NCBI GenBank assembly: GCA_018141785.1
Contig: CP073341.1
Coordinates: 558,001-622,000, forward strand
Source: Candidatus Paraprochloron terpiosi LD05
GTDB taxonomy: Bacteria; Cyanobacteriota; Cyanobacteriia; Cyanobacteriales; Prochloraceae
DNA length: 64,000 bases
Direction of reading: 5' to 3'
Below the pieces are notes generated by a model. The model made no database searches. It was not told the DNA's origin and worked only from the letters and a program-made list of their open reading frames with translations. The translations under genes were made by a program, and so were the position numbers. Every line of letters starts with the position of its first letter. Positions within the stretch are counted from its first letter, which is position 1. Positions 48,235 through 58,111 of the stretch are shown in pieces.

Positions 48235-49515
48235 CTAAACCATTGCAGGCACTGGAATACGTAAATGAGGATAGAGAGGGAAACGAGCACACAATTCCCT
48301 GACTCGACTCAGACAATCTTTCTTGACTGCGTCATCTTCTGGCTTCAGGAGGCGATCGGCAATAATATTGGCAATTTCGATAAATTCAGACGAACCCATA
48401 CCTCTGGTAGTCATAGCTGGGGAACCAAGACGCAACCCGCTGGTAACAAAGGGGGAGGAGGTGTCGAAGGGTACGGTATTTTTATTGGCAGTCACGTTTA
48501 CTTCTCCGAGCAATTGTTCTGCTAGTTTTCCTGTCATACCAATGGAACGGAGATCCACCAGCAGTAGGTGATTGTCCGTCCCCCCTGAAACCAACTTGAA
48601 GCCCCGATCTGCAAAGTCTTGGGCCATTGCCTGAGCATTGGCGATAACTTGTTGGGAGTAAACTTTAAACTCTGGTTTCATAGCTTCTGCGAAAGCTACT
48701 GCCTTAGCTGCGATCACATGTTCTAAGGGACCACCTTGAGAACCGGGGAAAACTGCCTTATTTAACTTTTTGCCCAATTCTGGGTCGCAGCTGAGAATCA
48801 AACCCCCTCGTGGTCCCCGGAGGGTTTTGTGGGTAGTGGTGGTGACCACATCGCAGTAGGGGACTGGGTTTGGATGATGGTTTGTGGCAACTAAACCGGC
48901 AATGTGAGCTATATCTGCCATTAAATATGCTCCCACTTCATCGGCGATTTCTCGGAACTTGGCAAATTCGATGATGCGAGAATAGGCGGAATAGCCGCAA
49001 ATGATTAATTTTGGCCGTTCCTTCAGTGCTAGAGACCGAATATGATCGTAGTCGAGCCGTTCTGTTTCCTTGTTGACACCATAATGAACTACTTCAAACC
49101 ACTTCCCCGATACGTTGACGGGGGAACCGTGGGTCAGATGTCCACCGTGGGATAGTTCCATCCCCATGATTTTATCCCCTGGTTGAAGCAGAGCCAGGAA
49201 AACGGCAAAATTAGCTTGGGCTCCTGAGTGAGGCTGAACGTTAGCGTGAGCTGCTCCGAAGAGCTGTTTTGCCCGATCTATTGCCAGTTGTTCTGCCCGA
49301 TCACAGAACTCGCAGCCGCCGTAATAGCGCTTTCCTGGCAAGCCTTCAGCGTATTTATTGGTTAATACTGACCCTTGGGCTGCTAAAACGGCAGGTGTGG
49401 TAAAGTTTTCGCTTGCAATCAACTCTAGATGCTCTCTTTGGCGCTGGAGTTCCAGTTCGATTATTTCTGCTATTGCTCCATCTGTCTGGGCGAGAAAATC
49501 TAAATTTGTTTCCAT
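48235..49515 (-). CDS. glyA: Serine hydroxymethyltransferase
   Basis: A 426-residue PLP enzyme. [33 protein letters not shown] and the PLP-lysine motif [14 protein letters not shown] are all present. It interconverts serine and glycine with tetrahydrofolate, supplying one-carbon units. First gene of the run toward cinA; the wecA-like start lies 23 bases past its stop. Confidence 0.97.
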   Translation of the reverse strand: METNLDFLAQTDGAIAEIIELELQRQREHLELIASENFTTPAVLAAQGSVLTNKYAEGLPGKRYYGGCEFCDRAEQLAIDRAKQLFGAAHANVQPHSGAQANFAVFLALLQPGDKIMGMELSHGGHLTHGSPVNVSGKWFEVVHYGVNKETERLDYDHIRSLALKERPKLIICGYSAYSRIIEFAKFREIADEVGAYLMADIAHIAGLVATNHHPNPVPYCDVVTTTTHKTLRGPRGGLILSCDPELGKKLNKAVFPGSQGGPLEHVIAAKAVAFAEAMKPEFKVYSQQVIANAQAMAQDFADRGFKLVSGGTDNHLLLVDLRSIGMTGKLAEQLLGEVNVTANKNTVPFDTSSPFVTSGLRLGSPAMTTRGMGSSEFIEIANIIADRLLKPEDDAVKKDCLSRVRELCARFPLYPHLRIPVPAMV

Positions 49516-49624
49516 TACTGACCGATCCTACTCCCGATAATATTCTCTACTTTCCCAAGTCTCTTATGTTAACACCTTGCCACCAATCTAAGTTATAATT
49601 ATCAGTAAATTGGAGGGGCGTAAA

Positions 49625-49837
49625 ATGCTAGTCATTCTTACTGACCAACAAGTCCTGCGGGCGCAGCAAGTTTGTCTAGATTGTCTGCTAGCGGATCGCA
49701 CTGGCTTACCTCGCTGGCATCAAGGTAAACTGGGCTGTGGTCATTGTATATCAAAAAAAGGCGGGAAGGAGCGACCTGCTCTTTATGAATGTCAGATGGG
49801 GTTCCGCATCGCTAGTATTGATAGCAGGACACAATAA
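49625..49837 (+). CDS. Conserved small cyanobacterial protein with Cys pairs
   Basis: A 70-residue frame from the ATG at 49625, with GGAGGGG seven bases upstream. MLVILTDQQVLRAQQVCLDC then LGCGHCISKKGGKERPALYE: the CLDC and CGHC pairs may bind zinc. Function unknown. Confidence 0.65.
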   Translation: MLVILTDQQVLRAQQVCLDCLLADRTGLPRWHQGKLGCGHCISKKGGKERPALYECQMGFRIASIDSRTQ

Positions 49838-49949
49838 GACGAAGGGTAAATATCTATATGAGCACGAAATAACAATATATCATATATATAATAGATGGAT
49901 ACCCAGGAATTAATCAAGTTTCATTGACAATATTTAAAAGGAAAAAACA

Positions 49950-50435
49950 ATGAATTGGCGCGGTTATACAGATGCTAAAGACAAAATTTTTAGTACACTT
50001 GTCTATTTATTTGCCATTTACGATGTTTTGCCTTTTGGAGATTTTTTACTCCGAAAGTTCCCTCCTCTAAGACAACTTCTTTACCTTCTGATATCACCTG
50101 TATTGTGGATTTACGACAGTTTGCCCTTGTCAAGTTTTATCGTTTTCTTAATCTTGTACTTTGCAGTAGTGAGAAATCCAAGAATCAGCGATTTTATCCG
50201 GTTTAACACTATTCAGACCATTTTGATTGGGATTCTTTTGTACTTGTTGCAATTAGTGGCTTTCCAATTTATCTTCCCTGGTTTGGGAGGAGGTTTATTG
50301 GTGGAAACCCTGAGCAATACAATCTTTTTGGGAGGACTTGCTGTCTGTTTCTATTCTATGGTTCAGTCAGCTTTGGGACAATACGCAAAAATTCCCACTA
50401 TTTCCGATGCTGCTTATTCTCAAATCCGGTACTAA
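49950..50435 (+). CDS. Tic20-family membrane protein
   Basis: A 161-residue protein with four hydrophobic segments. WRGYTDAKDKIFSTLVYLFA at the start and AVVRNPRISDFIRFNTIQTI in the middle are the Tic20 pattern. Chloroplast Tic20 is an inner-envelope import channel component; the cyanobacterial role is not known. AGGA precedes the ATG. Confidence 0.9.
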   Translation: MNWRGYTDAKDKIFSTLVYLFAIYDVLPFGDFLLRKFPPLRQLLYLLISPVLWIYDSLPLSSFIVFLILYFAVVRNPRISDFIRFNTIQTILIGILLYLLQLVAFQFIFPGLGGGLLVETLSNTIFLGGLAVCFYSMVQSALGQYAKIPTISDAAYSQIRY

Positions 50436-50460
50436 ATTGCAAGTGAGGGGTATCCTTGCA

Positions 50461-51237
50461 TTACATACTGACTAGAACGTGATTTTCTAAATGACCAATG
50501 CCTTCGATTTCGATTCTAACGCGATCGCCTTCTTGCATTGGTCCTACTCCTTCTGGGGTTCCCGTGAGGATAACATCTCCTGGGGACAAGGTCATGACTT
50601 GAGAAATGTAAGAGACGATAAATTCTGGGGTGAAGACCATTTCTTCAAGATCGGTAGATTGACGCGGAACCTCTTCTTCATTCATAAAAGTTTGCAATTT
50701 GGCTCCAGCACTCAATTCCCGGACGATCCATGGACCCAGAGGACAAAAGCTATCAAATCCTTTCGCTCTAGTCCATTGACCATCTTTCTTTTGCAAATCT
50801 CTAGCAGTAACATCATTGGCGATAGTGTAGCCCCAAATTTGACGGACTGCCTCCTCTGGGGTGGAGTTTTTTGCCCGCTCTCCTATCACTAGGGCTAATT
50901 CTCCCTCATAATCTACTCGATGGGACTGTTCTGGATAATAGATCGGCATGCCATGAGCAGTGACTGCGGTAGGAGGTTTCAGGAATAAAATCGGCTCAGT
51001 TGGTATTTCCCCTCCCATTTCGGCGGCGTGAGCGGCATAATTTTTCCCCACAGCCACAATTTTGGAAGGAGCGCAGGGAGCTAGCAGTTGATAACTCTTG
51101 GGTTCCAATTCCAGATCGGTGGTTTGTCCCCCTAACCAGGGAGGTGCATCCAGAACTTGTACGCTCCGGTCAAGTCGAAGTAACCCGTAGTAGGTTTGTC
51201 CTTGGGTGGTTTTTACTCGGACGTAGCGTTGCGCCAT
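50461..51237 (-). CDS. Fumarylacetoacetate hydrolase-family protein
   Basis: A 258-residue FAH-fold protein. KIVAVGKNYAAHAAEMG, DYEGELALVIGERAKN with metal-binding Glu residues and GTPEGVGPMQEGD are intact. Family members hydrolyse or decarboxylate 2-keto acids (for example acylpyruvates). The substrate cannot be stated. Confidence 0.9.
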   Translation of the reverse strand: MAQRYVRVKTTQGQTYYGLLRLDRSVQVLDAPPWLGGQTTDLELEPKSYQLLAPCAPSKIVAVGKNYAAHAAEMGGEIPTEPILFLKPPTAVTAHGMPIYYPEQSHRVDYEGELALVIGERAKNSTPEEAVRQIWGYTIANDVTARDLQKKDGQWTRAKGFDSFCPLGPWIVRELSAGAKLQTFMNEEEVPRQSTDLEEMVFTPEFIVSYISQVMTLSPGDVILTGTPEGVGPMQEGDRVRIEIEGIGHLENHVLVSM

Positions 51238-51768
51238 AACGTTGCAGAATGGTGATTGAATAGATTGGGAGATTTTTTAGCGGTGTAGGGGCGCAGGTTG
51301 TGCGCCCAGCGCCCAAGTTACTGGCAATTCTCCGTCTGTTAGTAGTAAGATTTGAAATCCTTGCTTCTTTACTTATTGCTGGATATCACATTGTACCAGG
51401 TTGTGTAGAGCAGGGGTAAAAGAAGCCATTTTGTCCGTAAGGAGCAGAACTAAATCGCTCTATAACGACACTTAACGATATAAAGAGTGATTTTGTCATC
51501 TCCCGAGACCGAAAAAATATCCTTGACAATTAAACTCAGGGGCATTTATAATTGAATTGATCGGTATTGCACCGTGCTTGACCATTAAACTTACTAGGTG
51601 GGAGTGCTTTTGGCACCTTACCGAGCGTAAAAAGTTGGTCAACGTTTAGTCAACGTTAAAGCGATAAAAGCGAGGGATACCTCCTTTTAAGTATTAATAC
51701 TTAAAAGCTATTGTTACACATTACGTTTTTATATCGTTTTGTGACGCATAAATGTATCAGTTGAATTG
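51238..51768. promoter_or_regulatory. Upstream region of rpsF
   Basis: About 530 bases without a gene. It includes a repeat palindrome GGGCGCA-GGTTG-TGCGCCC at 51289-51307 and a hairpin near 51596-51618 (AGGTG...CACCT), which may belong to the rpsF leader. The last 100 bases are AT-rich and likely carry the rpsF promoter. Confidence 0.4.
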
Positions 51769-52119
51769 ATGAGTGTAAGTTACGAAATGATGTATATCCT
51801 CCGTCCCGATCTGTCAGAAGAGCGGGTAGAGCAGGAAATCCAAAAATATCGCGATTTTATTACCGAATATGGAGCCGAGGAAATTGAGATTCAAAATCGT
51901 GGTAAGCGACGGTTGGCTTATCCCATTCAGAAATATCAGAATGGCATCTATATCCAGATGAATTATAATGCCTCGGGAAAGCAAGTAGCACCTCTGGAAA
52001 AAGCTATGGGTCTGAGCGATGAAGTAATTCGCTATTTAACAATGAAAGTCAAAAATCGGCCTACTACACCGGAGGAAACTTCCACCGCTGAAGAGGAAAG
52101 CCAGCAAAACCCTAATTGA
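51769..52119 (+). CDS. rpsF: 30S ribosomal protein S6
   Basis: A 116-residue S6. [20 protein letters not shown], then [20 protein letters not shown] and [15 protein letters not shown]-type ending are diagnostic. The C-terminal tail is acidic. I use the ATG at 51769 rather than the preceding TTG. It binds 16S rRNA with S18. Confidence 0.96.
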   Translation: MSVSYEMMYILRPDLSEERVEQEIQKYRDFITEYGAEEIEIQNRGKRRLAYPIQKYQNGIYIQMNYNASGKQVAPLEKAMGLSDEVIRYLTMKVKNRPTTPEETSTAEEESQQNPN

Positions 52120-52136
52120 CAACCAAAATTGACCAT

Positions 52137-52165
52137 AAGAAACGCCCCATGAGGGACGTTTCCTC
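52137..52165 (+). terminator. Hairpin between rpsF and the Bax inhibitor gene
   Basis: GAAACGCCCC and GGGACGTTTC pair around ATGA with one mismatch. It lies 18 bases after the rpsF stop, between converging genes. No strong T run. Confidence 0.55.
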
Positions 52166-52184
52166 AGGTATTTAAAGATTAGCT

Positions 52185-52913
52185 TTAGTCCCGTCTATTG
52201 AGGGCAATCAACAGACGGAGAATAAAGACAAATAAGTTGATGTAGGTCAAGTACATGGACAGGGCAGCGGATAAATACTGGTCGTCCCGATAGACTCGGG
52301 GTAAGATGTAAAAATCTACCACTGCTGCACCGGCAAAGAGGAAGACTCCTAAGCCGGAAATGGCAATTTCCAGCCAGCTTGGAGTGTAGACTCCAAATAG
52401 AGAGAAAACGAGCTGACCGATGAGAACCACTACCAGGGCAATTAAACCTAGCTGTACTGTTTTCGTCAGGGCCATGCCATCTTCATCGGAGAGATTGGAT
52501 CCCATGTTGCGGGCAACCACAAAGGTAACGCCGCAGCCAAGAGCGGCAATACCAATGCCTTGAATACCTACCCCAGAAGTTCTAAGGGCTGTAAAAATAA
52601 GGGCTGTGAGGGTGTACCCCGACAGGAGACTGTACATTGCTCCCATAGGGAGTGCGAGGCTGTTGTTCCCTTTTTCAGCAACGTTACGGACCACGAAGAA
52701 AAGAATAATCTCGGCAATTAATGCCACCCAGAAGGTAGGAAAGAATAGTTCTGGGTTAGATTGAATTACGCCTAAACCGCCATAGATACCCACAGCAGTC
52801 AATACTAGCCCACCACCGAGATAAGGGAGGGCGTTGGCGATGACATTGGGTCCTACTAAGGCTTGACCTTTGACTTCCCGCATTGCTTGGCGGAAGTTAC
52901 TGGTGCTGCTCAT
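52185..52913 (-). CDS. Bax inhibitor-1/YccA-family membrane protein
   Basis: A 242-residue protein with seven hydrophobic segments and the family ending YLTYINLFVFILRLLIALNR. MGAMYSLLSGYTLTALIF lies in the middle. Related bacterial proteins modulate FtsH or act as pH-gated channels; the role here is unknown. Confidence 0.92.
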   Translation of the reverse strand: MSSTSNFRQAMREVKGQALVGPNVIANALPYLGGGLVLTAVGIYGGLGVIQSNPELFFPTFWVALIAEIILFFVVRNVAEKGNNSLALPMGAMYSLLSGYTLTALIFTALRTSGVGIQGIGIAALGCGVTFVVARNMGSNLSDEDGMALTKTVQLGLIALVVVLIGQLVFSLFGVYTPSWLEIAISGLGVFLFAGAAVVDFYILPRVYRDDQYLSAALSMYLTYINLFVFILRLLIALNRRD

Positions 52914-53134
52914 GATACTTTTCTTTTTTCGACTTTATCAAAGAAATTTACTTTCTAATTCTATTGTGACGGAAATGAACCTTTTGGGTGTATGTGCGGA
53001 TACCCGCGCCGCGTAGCGGATCCCGGCAAAGCCGGGGTCACCCCATGGGAATATTTCCGTGAAATAACCATGGTAAGACGGATTTGGAAAAGCCTGCGAA
53101 TAATTACAAACCCACTATTATCATTGTAACGACT

Positions 53135-53890
53135 ATGTCTGCTAGTTTTCCCGGTATTGAACTGCTGATTGCTTACTAGGGCAATCCTTCTGTCAAACTG
53201 CGCAATCAATTAGTCTCTTTGCATTCCGGGCTGGTGCGGAAGGTGGCTCATCAATTTCGGAAGCAATGTGGGGAACCTTATGAAGATTTGGAGCAAATCG
53301 GCTATTTGGGTTTGATCCGGGCAATTGAACGGTTCGATCCTCATCAAGGCTCTGCTTTTAGTTCTTTTGCTATAACTTACATTCGCGGCGAAATGCTCCA
53401 TTACCTGAGAGATCGGGCTACTATGATGAAAATCCCCCGTCGATGGCAGGATCTGGATCAAAAGGGTAAAAAGCTACGGAAGGAACTAACGGTTACACTC
53501 GGACGCTTACCTAAGGATCAGGAAATTGCCGGCGCTCTCGGGGTATCTTCTCAAGAGTGGAGCGAATGTCAGTTTGCGATCCAAAATCGCCTGCTTATGA
53601 GTTTAGATGGGAAGGTACACGGATCGGATAGTTCCCTGACTTTTGGGGATATTCTCTCGGATCCTCACTCCGATACTCAACAGAAATTACAGGAAGATCG
53701 CCTTCAGCTAGAAGAAGCCATGAGTCAGCTGGAAGAGAAAACCAAAGCGGCGATCAAATTCGTTTTTCTACGGGAGTTGTCCCGCAAGGAAGCAGCTCGA
53801 CGGATTGGTATTAGCCCGGTTACGGTAACTCGATATCTCCGCAAGGGGATTAAGCAGTTGGCTGTGCTAATGCAACCACAAATAGCTTAG
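53135..53890 (+). pseudogene. sigF: SigF-like group 3 sigma factor with an in-frame TAG
   Basis: From ATG at 53135 the frame reads MSASFPGIELLIAY, TAG at 53177-53179, then GNPSVKLRNQLVSLHSGLVR and the complete region 2 (YEDLEQIGYLGLIRAIERFD), regions 3 and 4 with the HTH RKEAARRIGISPVTVTRYLR. The LLIAY(Q)NPS pattern is how SigF N-termini normally read, so a CAG-to-TAG change at codon 15 is likely. A TTG at 53219 could start a 223-residue form lacking 28 residues, but it has no Shine-Dalgarno sequence. SigF controls motility/pilus genes in cyanobacteria. Confidence 0.78.
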
Positions 53891-54029
53891 TACAGCCTCG
53901 CGAGATGAAAGTAAGTTTTTCATCGAATGGACGGCAGACGATACGGAAGTGGAAACGGCGGCGCTCGTTGGTGAAACTTCAAGTTCAACTCGCCTGTTGG
54001 CAGCTAAATTGGGTGACGGTTTGGGGTGA
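53886..54029 (+). pseudogene. Coding remnant after sigF
   Basis: A frame without a start reads DESKFFIEWTADDTEVETAA then LVGETSSSTRLLAAKLGDGL and stops at 54029. Its composition is clearly protein-like but I do not recognise the family. It overlaps the end of sigF and is probably the tail of a gene lost by deletion. Confidence 0.45.
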
Positions 54030-54192
54030 TCCAGTCCAACGTAATCAAATTGCCGAGCGATCACGCATATGGTCTGATAGAATATTGGAGTTATAATAGA
54101 CATATGAAAAATCCAATTCTTGATGAACTATCCCTTTTTTGTCACTCTCCGCAAACATTTGCCATTTCTTAATAAAAATATGTAATGATAAC

Positions 54193-55419
54193 ATGGAAGA
54201 TAAATATTTGAAAAAGCCTTACACGGTACTTGATACATTTGCAGGAGCAGGTGGTTTTAGCTTGGGCTTTGAGCTTGCTGGGGCTAATGTTGTTGGTGCC
54301 ATTGAGATAGATAGCTGGGCTTCAGAAACCTTCAAGTTCAATCATCCTGACGCCACTGTCTTGCAAGGTGACATCAGTAAAATCACTGATGATTCAATTC
54401 TCGAAGCATTCAGAAGATATAAACCAGACCTTATTCTTGGTGGTCCACCTTGCCAAGGTTTCTCAATCTGCAATAAAAACAATGGTGACCCAAAAGACCC
54501 AAGAAATTCACTATTCGAAGAGTTTATTCGAATTGGCCGCTTGTTAAAGCCCAGTGTAATGATCATGGAAAATGTCCCGAACTTAATAAAGGCAAAAACA
54601 AAAAGCAAAGAGCTAGTCATTGATATTATTAAAATCGAGCTTGAAAAGATTGGATATTTTGTTAACAGTCATATTTTAGAAGCCACTGATTATGGTGTCC
54701 CACAAATCAGAAAGCGGCTTTTCGTTGTTGCATCAAAAACAAAGCTTCAAAGTCCATTTCCACAAAGAACACATTCTTTAACGAATGCCCAAAGTTTATT
54801 TGAACCCCAGCTTAAAAAATGCCCAACATTGTGGGATGCCATTTCCGACCTTCCTGAGATTGAGGCACGAGAGGGTGCGGAGGAGTCTGAGTATACAAAA
54901 TCTCCACAAAATGAATATCAGCTACTTTTGCGGCAAAATGCAACCAAGCTTTTTAATCATAAGGCTATGAGCCATTCAAAGCGTCTTGTTGAACGCTTTG
55001 CGGCCATGGGCTGGGGTGATTCAACTTCTAATGTACCAGATCACTTGCGCCCCCTCAGAAGAAATAGCACAGAGTATTCTGAGAAAACTTACGATCAAAA
55101 TAACAGAAGAATGCATCCTGATCGCCCCTGTCATACTGTTCCGGCATCCTTTTATGCAAATTTTGTACATCCATATAAAAATAGGAACTTTACGGCACGA
55201 GAAGGGGCAAGAATCCAGTCATTCCCTGACTGGTATGTGTTTAAAGGCAAACCAACAGTCGTAAGCCATAAGTTATTAGAGCGTGAGGGACGACTTGAGG
55301 AGAAACATCTTTGTCAATATAACCAGATAGGGAATGCAACTCCTCCTTTGATGGCAAAAGCAATAGCCGAAAATCTTATTAATCAGCTTGGAGCAAAATA
55401 TGTACATTCACGGCAATAA
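54193..55419 (+). CDS. DNA (cytosine-5) methyltransferase of a type II R-M system
   Basis: About 408 residues from the ATG at 54193. Motif I is FAGAGGFSLGFELAG (16-30), motif IV PPCQGFS (85-91) carries the catalytic Cys87, motif VI ENVPN follows, and motif X is QIGNATPPLMAKAIAENL. It protects DNA from the endonuclease encoded next, which overlaps it by 20 bases. Both genes look more AT-rich than their neighbours, which suggests transfer. Confidence 0.95.
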   Translation: MEDKYLKKPYTVLDTFAGAGGFSLGFELAGANVVGAIEIDSWASETFKFNHPDATVLQGDISKITDDSILEAFRRYKPDLILGGPPCQGFSICNKNNGDPKDPRNSLFEEFIRIGRLLKPSVMIMENVPNLIKAKTKSKELVIDIIKIELEKIGYFVNSHILEATDYGVPQIRKRLFVVASKTKLQSPFPQRTHSLTNAQSLFEPQLKKCPTLWDAISDLPEIEAREGAEESEYTKSPQNEYQLLLRQNATKLFNHKAMSHSKRLVERFAAMGWGDSTSNVPDHLRPLRRNSTEYSEKTYDQNNRRMHPDRPCHTVPASFYANFVHPYKNRNFTAREGARIQSFPDWYVFKGKPTVVSHKLLEREGRLEEKHLCQYNQIGNATPPLMAKAIAENLINQLGAKYVHSRQ

Positions 55420-56245
55420 TTTAGAACAAAAAGAAAACCACAAAACAAAATACATGGATGCTGATTCTCGGCGTTATTTAGTTGAGATTCGAGAATGTTA
55501 CAATGAGTGGAAAATTGCAAATGAGACACTTGTCGGGCCTACAACTGAAAAAACAGACGGTGACTCAGGAATTATTTCCAAACGTGTCCAATTGCTAAAC
55601 GAATACAAAGATTTTTTGGATCTACAGCATTATGCTGAGAAATTTGATAGCCGTTCTAACCTCCATTCTTCTGTATTAGAGGAGTTTATGTATTATTTAT
55701 TTCGTGATCTACTTCATGGTATATCTGAGTCTGCATTAATTGGCAAATCACATTCTTTCAAAGATATTTTTTTCAGGGCTTCCTCTTACGGGGAAATGCT
55801 GAAAAAACCTCATGATTTTGCCATTGGAGCAAGGGTAAATGCGGTAATCAAGTGCAGTGGATCCGATATAGAAGAACAACACAAATGGGGTATTCCAGCC
55901 GTTGCCATTGAATGCAAGACATATCTTGATAAGACTATGCTTCAGGATGTTTCAACTGCGGCAGAACAGTTAAAGCAGAAAAACCCCAACGCAATGTATA
56001 TTGTAGTCGCAGAATGGCTTAAACTTACTGATTCCGTAAATCTCAAAAAATACAAAGTAGATCAAATCTACATATTACGAAAACAAAAAAATACAGATCG
56101 TGAATTTAGGTTTGGTGATGTATACCAAAAGAATCCTATTTATGCCGATGTTGTTGAGCACTTCTTTAACACTGTGAGGGAATTTCTTACAACAGAATGG
56201 GAAGGTGGAATAACTTTTGGTCTCAATCGGGGTTTCTTAATATAG
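55400..56245 (+). CDS. Bpu10I-like type II restriction endonuclease
   Basis: About 281 residues. HDFAIGARVNAVIK (Asp139) and VAIECKTYLDKTM (Glu171, Lys173) form a PD-(D/E)xK centre typical of the Bpu10I-type restriction family; relatives recognise CTNAG-core sites, which is only suggestive here. Its start overlaps the methyltransferase end, so the two are coupled. The frame opens at 55388, but the ATG at 55400 is the likely start. Appears intact. Confidence 0.82.
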   Translation: MYIHGNNLEQKENHKTKYMDADSRRYLVEIRECYNEWKIANETLVGPTTEKTDGDSGIISKRVQLLNEYKDFLDLQHYAEKFDSRSNLHSSVLEEFMYYLFRDLLHGISESALIGKSHSFKDIFFRASSYGEMLKKPHDFAIGARVNAVIKCSGSDIEEQHKWGIPAVAIECKTYLDKTMLQDVSTAAEQLKQKNPNAMYIVVAEWLKLTDSVNLKKYKVDQIYILRKQKNTDREFRFGDVYQKNPIYADVVEHFFNTVREFLTTEWEGGITFGLNRGFLI

Positions 56246-56283
56246 GGCTAACAAGGCGCTGCACTTAGATAAGAATTAAAATT

Positions 56284-56495
56284 ATGATTGCGACTATTGC
56301 AAAATGAGCGAATAGTCAAGAGTTTCGTATTCCGCAAAGTTTAGCCAAAGAAATTCATGTAGCCTCAGGGGCTGAGATAGATCTTGGTGTAGTGGATGGA
56401 ACTCTGGTAATTAAGCACTGATGCCGAAAGCGTTACCGGAGAATCTTCATGGTGAGATTGAGAGTGGAATCGCAGTAGGAAAAGAAATTTGGTAG
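56284..56495 (+). pseudogene. MazE-like antitoxin remnant
   Basis: MIATIAK, TGA (56305-56307, probably from the family's tryptophan codon), then ANSQEFRIPQSLAKEIHVAS and GAEIDLGVVDGTLVIK. The frame stops at 56419 and another frame continues LPENLHGEIESGIAVGKEIW to TAG at 56493. This is the full MazE/AbrB-type plan with one stop and one frameshift. Confidence 0.78.
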
Positions 56496-56500
56496 CGCAA

Positions 56501-56560
56501 GTGAGTCCATATGTTCCAAGCCGGGGAGAAATCGTCCTCAAGATTAAAGAAGCGAATGTG
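56501..56560 (+). pseudogene. MazF-like toxin, 5' remnant
   Basis: GTG at 56501 opens VSPYVPSRGEIVLK, the N-terminal pattern of MazF mRNA interferases (PxRGEIV). Similarity ends within about 20 codons, where the cbiO gene tail begins. The toxin has been deleted. Confidence 0.7.
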
Positions 56561-57302
56561 GTACTTCTAAATTATTGGCTTCCATTAACTCTCTATCCCC
56601 CATCACTTCTCGGGGTTTACCGTCTGCAATTATTTGACCCCGGTTCAGCAACAAGACGCGATCGCATACCTCCAGGATCGATTCTAAGTCATGGGAAGAT
56701 AAGATAATTGTCTCTATAGAGGATTGCAAAAATTGAATCAAACGACGACGTGCTCGTAAGTCTAGGTTAGCAGTGGGTTCGTCATAGAGAATTAACTGGG
56801 GTCTCATGGCTAAGATTGAGGCGATGGCCACCATGCATTTTTCCCCCCCAGATAGGTGGTGGGGTATTCTATCCCCTAGTTGCAATGTTCCGGTGAGAGC
56901 TAAAGCTTCTTCCACTCGCTTTGCTACTTCCTCCTGTGTCAACCCCATATTTTCTGGTCCAAAGGCAACATCATCCCTGACTGTGCTGCAAAATAGCTGG
57001 TCTTCTGGGTTCTGAAATACTAAACCGATTTCGGGACGGAATTCTCCTGTTTGGACCTTCTTCCCTAATAAGCGAATTTCTCCTGACTCTGGGGCTAAAA
57101 TACCGCTCATTAAGAAAAATAATGTGGTTTTTCCTGCACCGTTGGCACCGATTAAACCTATTTTCTCTCCCTGTAAAATCTGGCAATTAAGCTTTTGCAA
57201 AATTCTCTCTCCAACCGCATATCTAAAGGATAAGTTGGCAATTTCCAGGACTTCTCTTTCTTGTACTGGTTTAAAAGTTGGTCTCGCTTCTAATACTGTC
57301 AT
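56544..57302 (-). CDS. cbiO: ECF transporter ATPase (CbiO/NikO type)
   Basis: A 252-residue ABC ATPase: Walker A IGANGAGKTTLFFLM near residue 52, LSGGEKCMVAIASILAMRP signature, Walker B LILYDEPTANLD and H-loop SSHDLE. The signature and length fit CbiO/NikO of cobalt or nickel ECF transporters. Last gene of the operon, 38 bases after cbiQ. Confidence 0.92.
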   Translation of the reverse strand: MTVLEARPTFKPVQEREVLEIANLSFRYAVGERILQKLNCQILQGEKIGLIGANGAGKTTLFFLMSGILAPESGEIRLLGKKVQTGEFRPEIGLVFQNPEDQLFCSTVRDDVAFGPENMGLTQEEVAKRVEEALALTGTLQLGDRIPHHLSGGEKCMVAIASILAMRPQLILYDEPTANLDLRARRRLIQFLQSSIETIILSSHDLESILEVCDRVLLLNRGQIIADGKPREVMGDRELMEANNLEVPHSLL

Positions 57303-57340
57303 CGCTAATTTGCCAATAATTCTCCAGATAGACGCTATTT

Positions 57341-58111
57341 TTAGCTCAGAGATGCTACGATAAAAAATATTGCTACAAGCAGAGTTGTGGCGGAAAGAAT
57401 GCCACTACTACAATCTAGCTTAATCTGTATTTTTTTGCTATAATTAGGGGAGGTGGCGTAACCGTAGCCCCGCAAAATCATGGCTTGATAAATACGCTGG
57501 GAGCGCTCGTAACTGCGGACAAATAAAGTACCTGATAAATGAGCTATTTTCCTCAGATAGTCTGGGGTTAACTTGCGTGAATTGAAACCCCGCAACTTCA
57601 TGGCTTGTTCCATAGTTGTCAGCATGGCTCCCAATTCTTCTAAGTAACGGTAAGTCAGCAGAGTCATATCGATAATTATATCAGGAATATGGAGGGAGCG
57701 CATGGCTTTAATACTGCTGAGAATGGGGGCTGTTCCAAATAAGACTAAACTGACTGTGAGAATGCAGCAGGCCCGGGTTACAATGAGTAAAGCCGCTTGA
57801 CATCCTTCCTCTTTAATGGTAAATATTCCCCAACTGATAATTGCAGTTTCTCCTGCCACAAAAGGTAAAAAGATGACAGCGGCGGTGAGAAATAAACCGG
57901 GATAGCGCAATCGAGAGAGGAGGAAAGATAGGGGCAGTTTTGCTAGAGTATAAAGGAGGATAGTTACCAGCACCATTAGGAGCAATAAGGTCAATTTTTG
58001 GACAAACGCAAAGGCAAAAATCAACGCCAATAGTGCTGTAAACTTAGAAGTTTGTTTCCAGCGATGAATGGGGGAATTTAAACGAGCATAGCGCTCTAAG
58101 GCAAGTTTCAT
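57341..58111 (-). CDS. cbiQ: ECF transporter transmembrane subunit (CbiQ/NikQ type)
   Basis: A 256-residue membrane protein with four to six hydrophobic segments. The EAA-like coupling helices TTMEQAMKLRGF and YERSQRIYQAMILRGYG carry the two Ala-Arg-Gly motifs that dock on the ATPase. It overlaps the cbiM stop by four bases. Confidence 0.93.
   Translation of the reverse strand: MKLALERYARLNSPIHRWKQTSKFTALLALIFAFAFVQKLTLLLLMVLVTILLYTLAKLPLSFLLSRLRYPGLFLTAAVIFLPFVAGETAIISWGIFTIKEEGCQAALLIVTRACCILTVSLVLFGTAPILSSIKAMRSLHIPDIIIDMTLLTYRYLEELGAMLTTMEQAMKLRGFNSRKLTPDYLRKIAHLSGTLFVRSYERSQRIYQAMILRGYGYATSPNYSKKIQIKLDCSSGILSATTLLVAIFFIVASLS

Noticed and set aside
47622-48302. A long forward frame of 226 codons
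   Set aside because: It is antisense to the wecA-like gene, whose motifs are complete.
52961-53209. An 82-codon reverse frame between the Bax inhibitor gene and sigF
   Set aside because: It runs antisense through the sigF 5' end and a GGATCCCGGCAAAGCCGG repeat, and has no relative I know.
53867-54103. A 78-codon reverse frame after sigF
   Set aside because: It is antisense to the better forward frame at 53886-54029.
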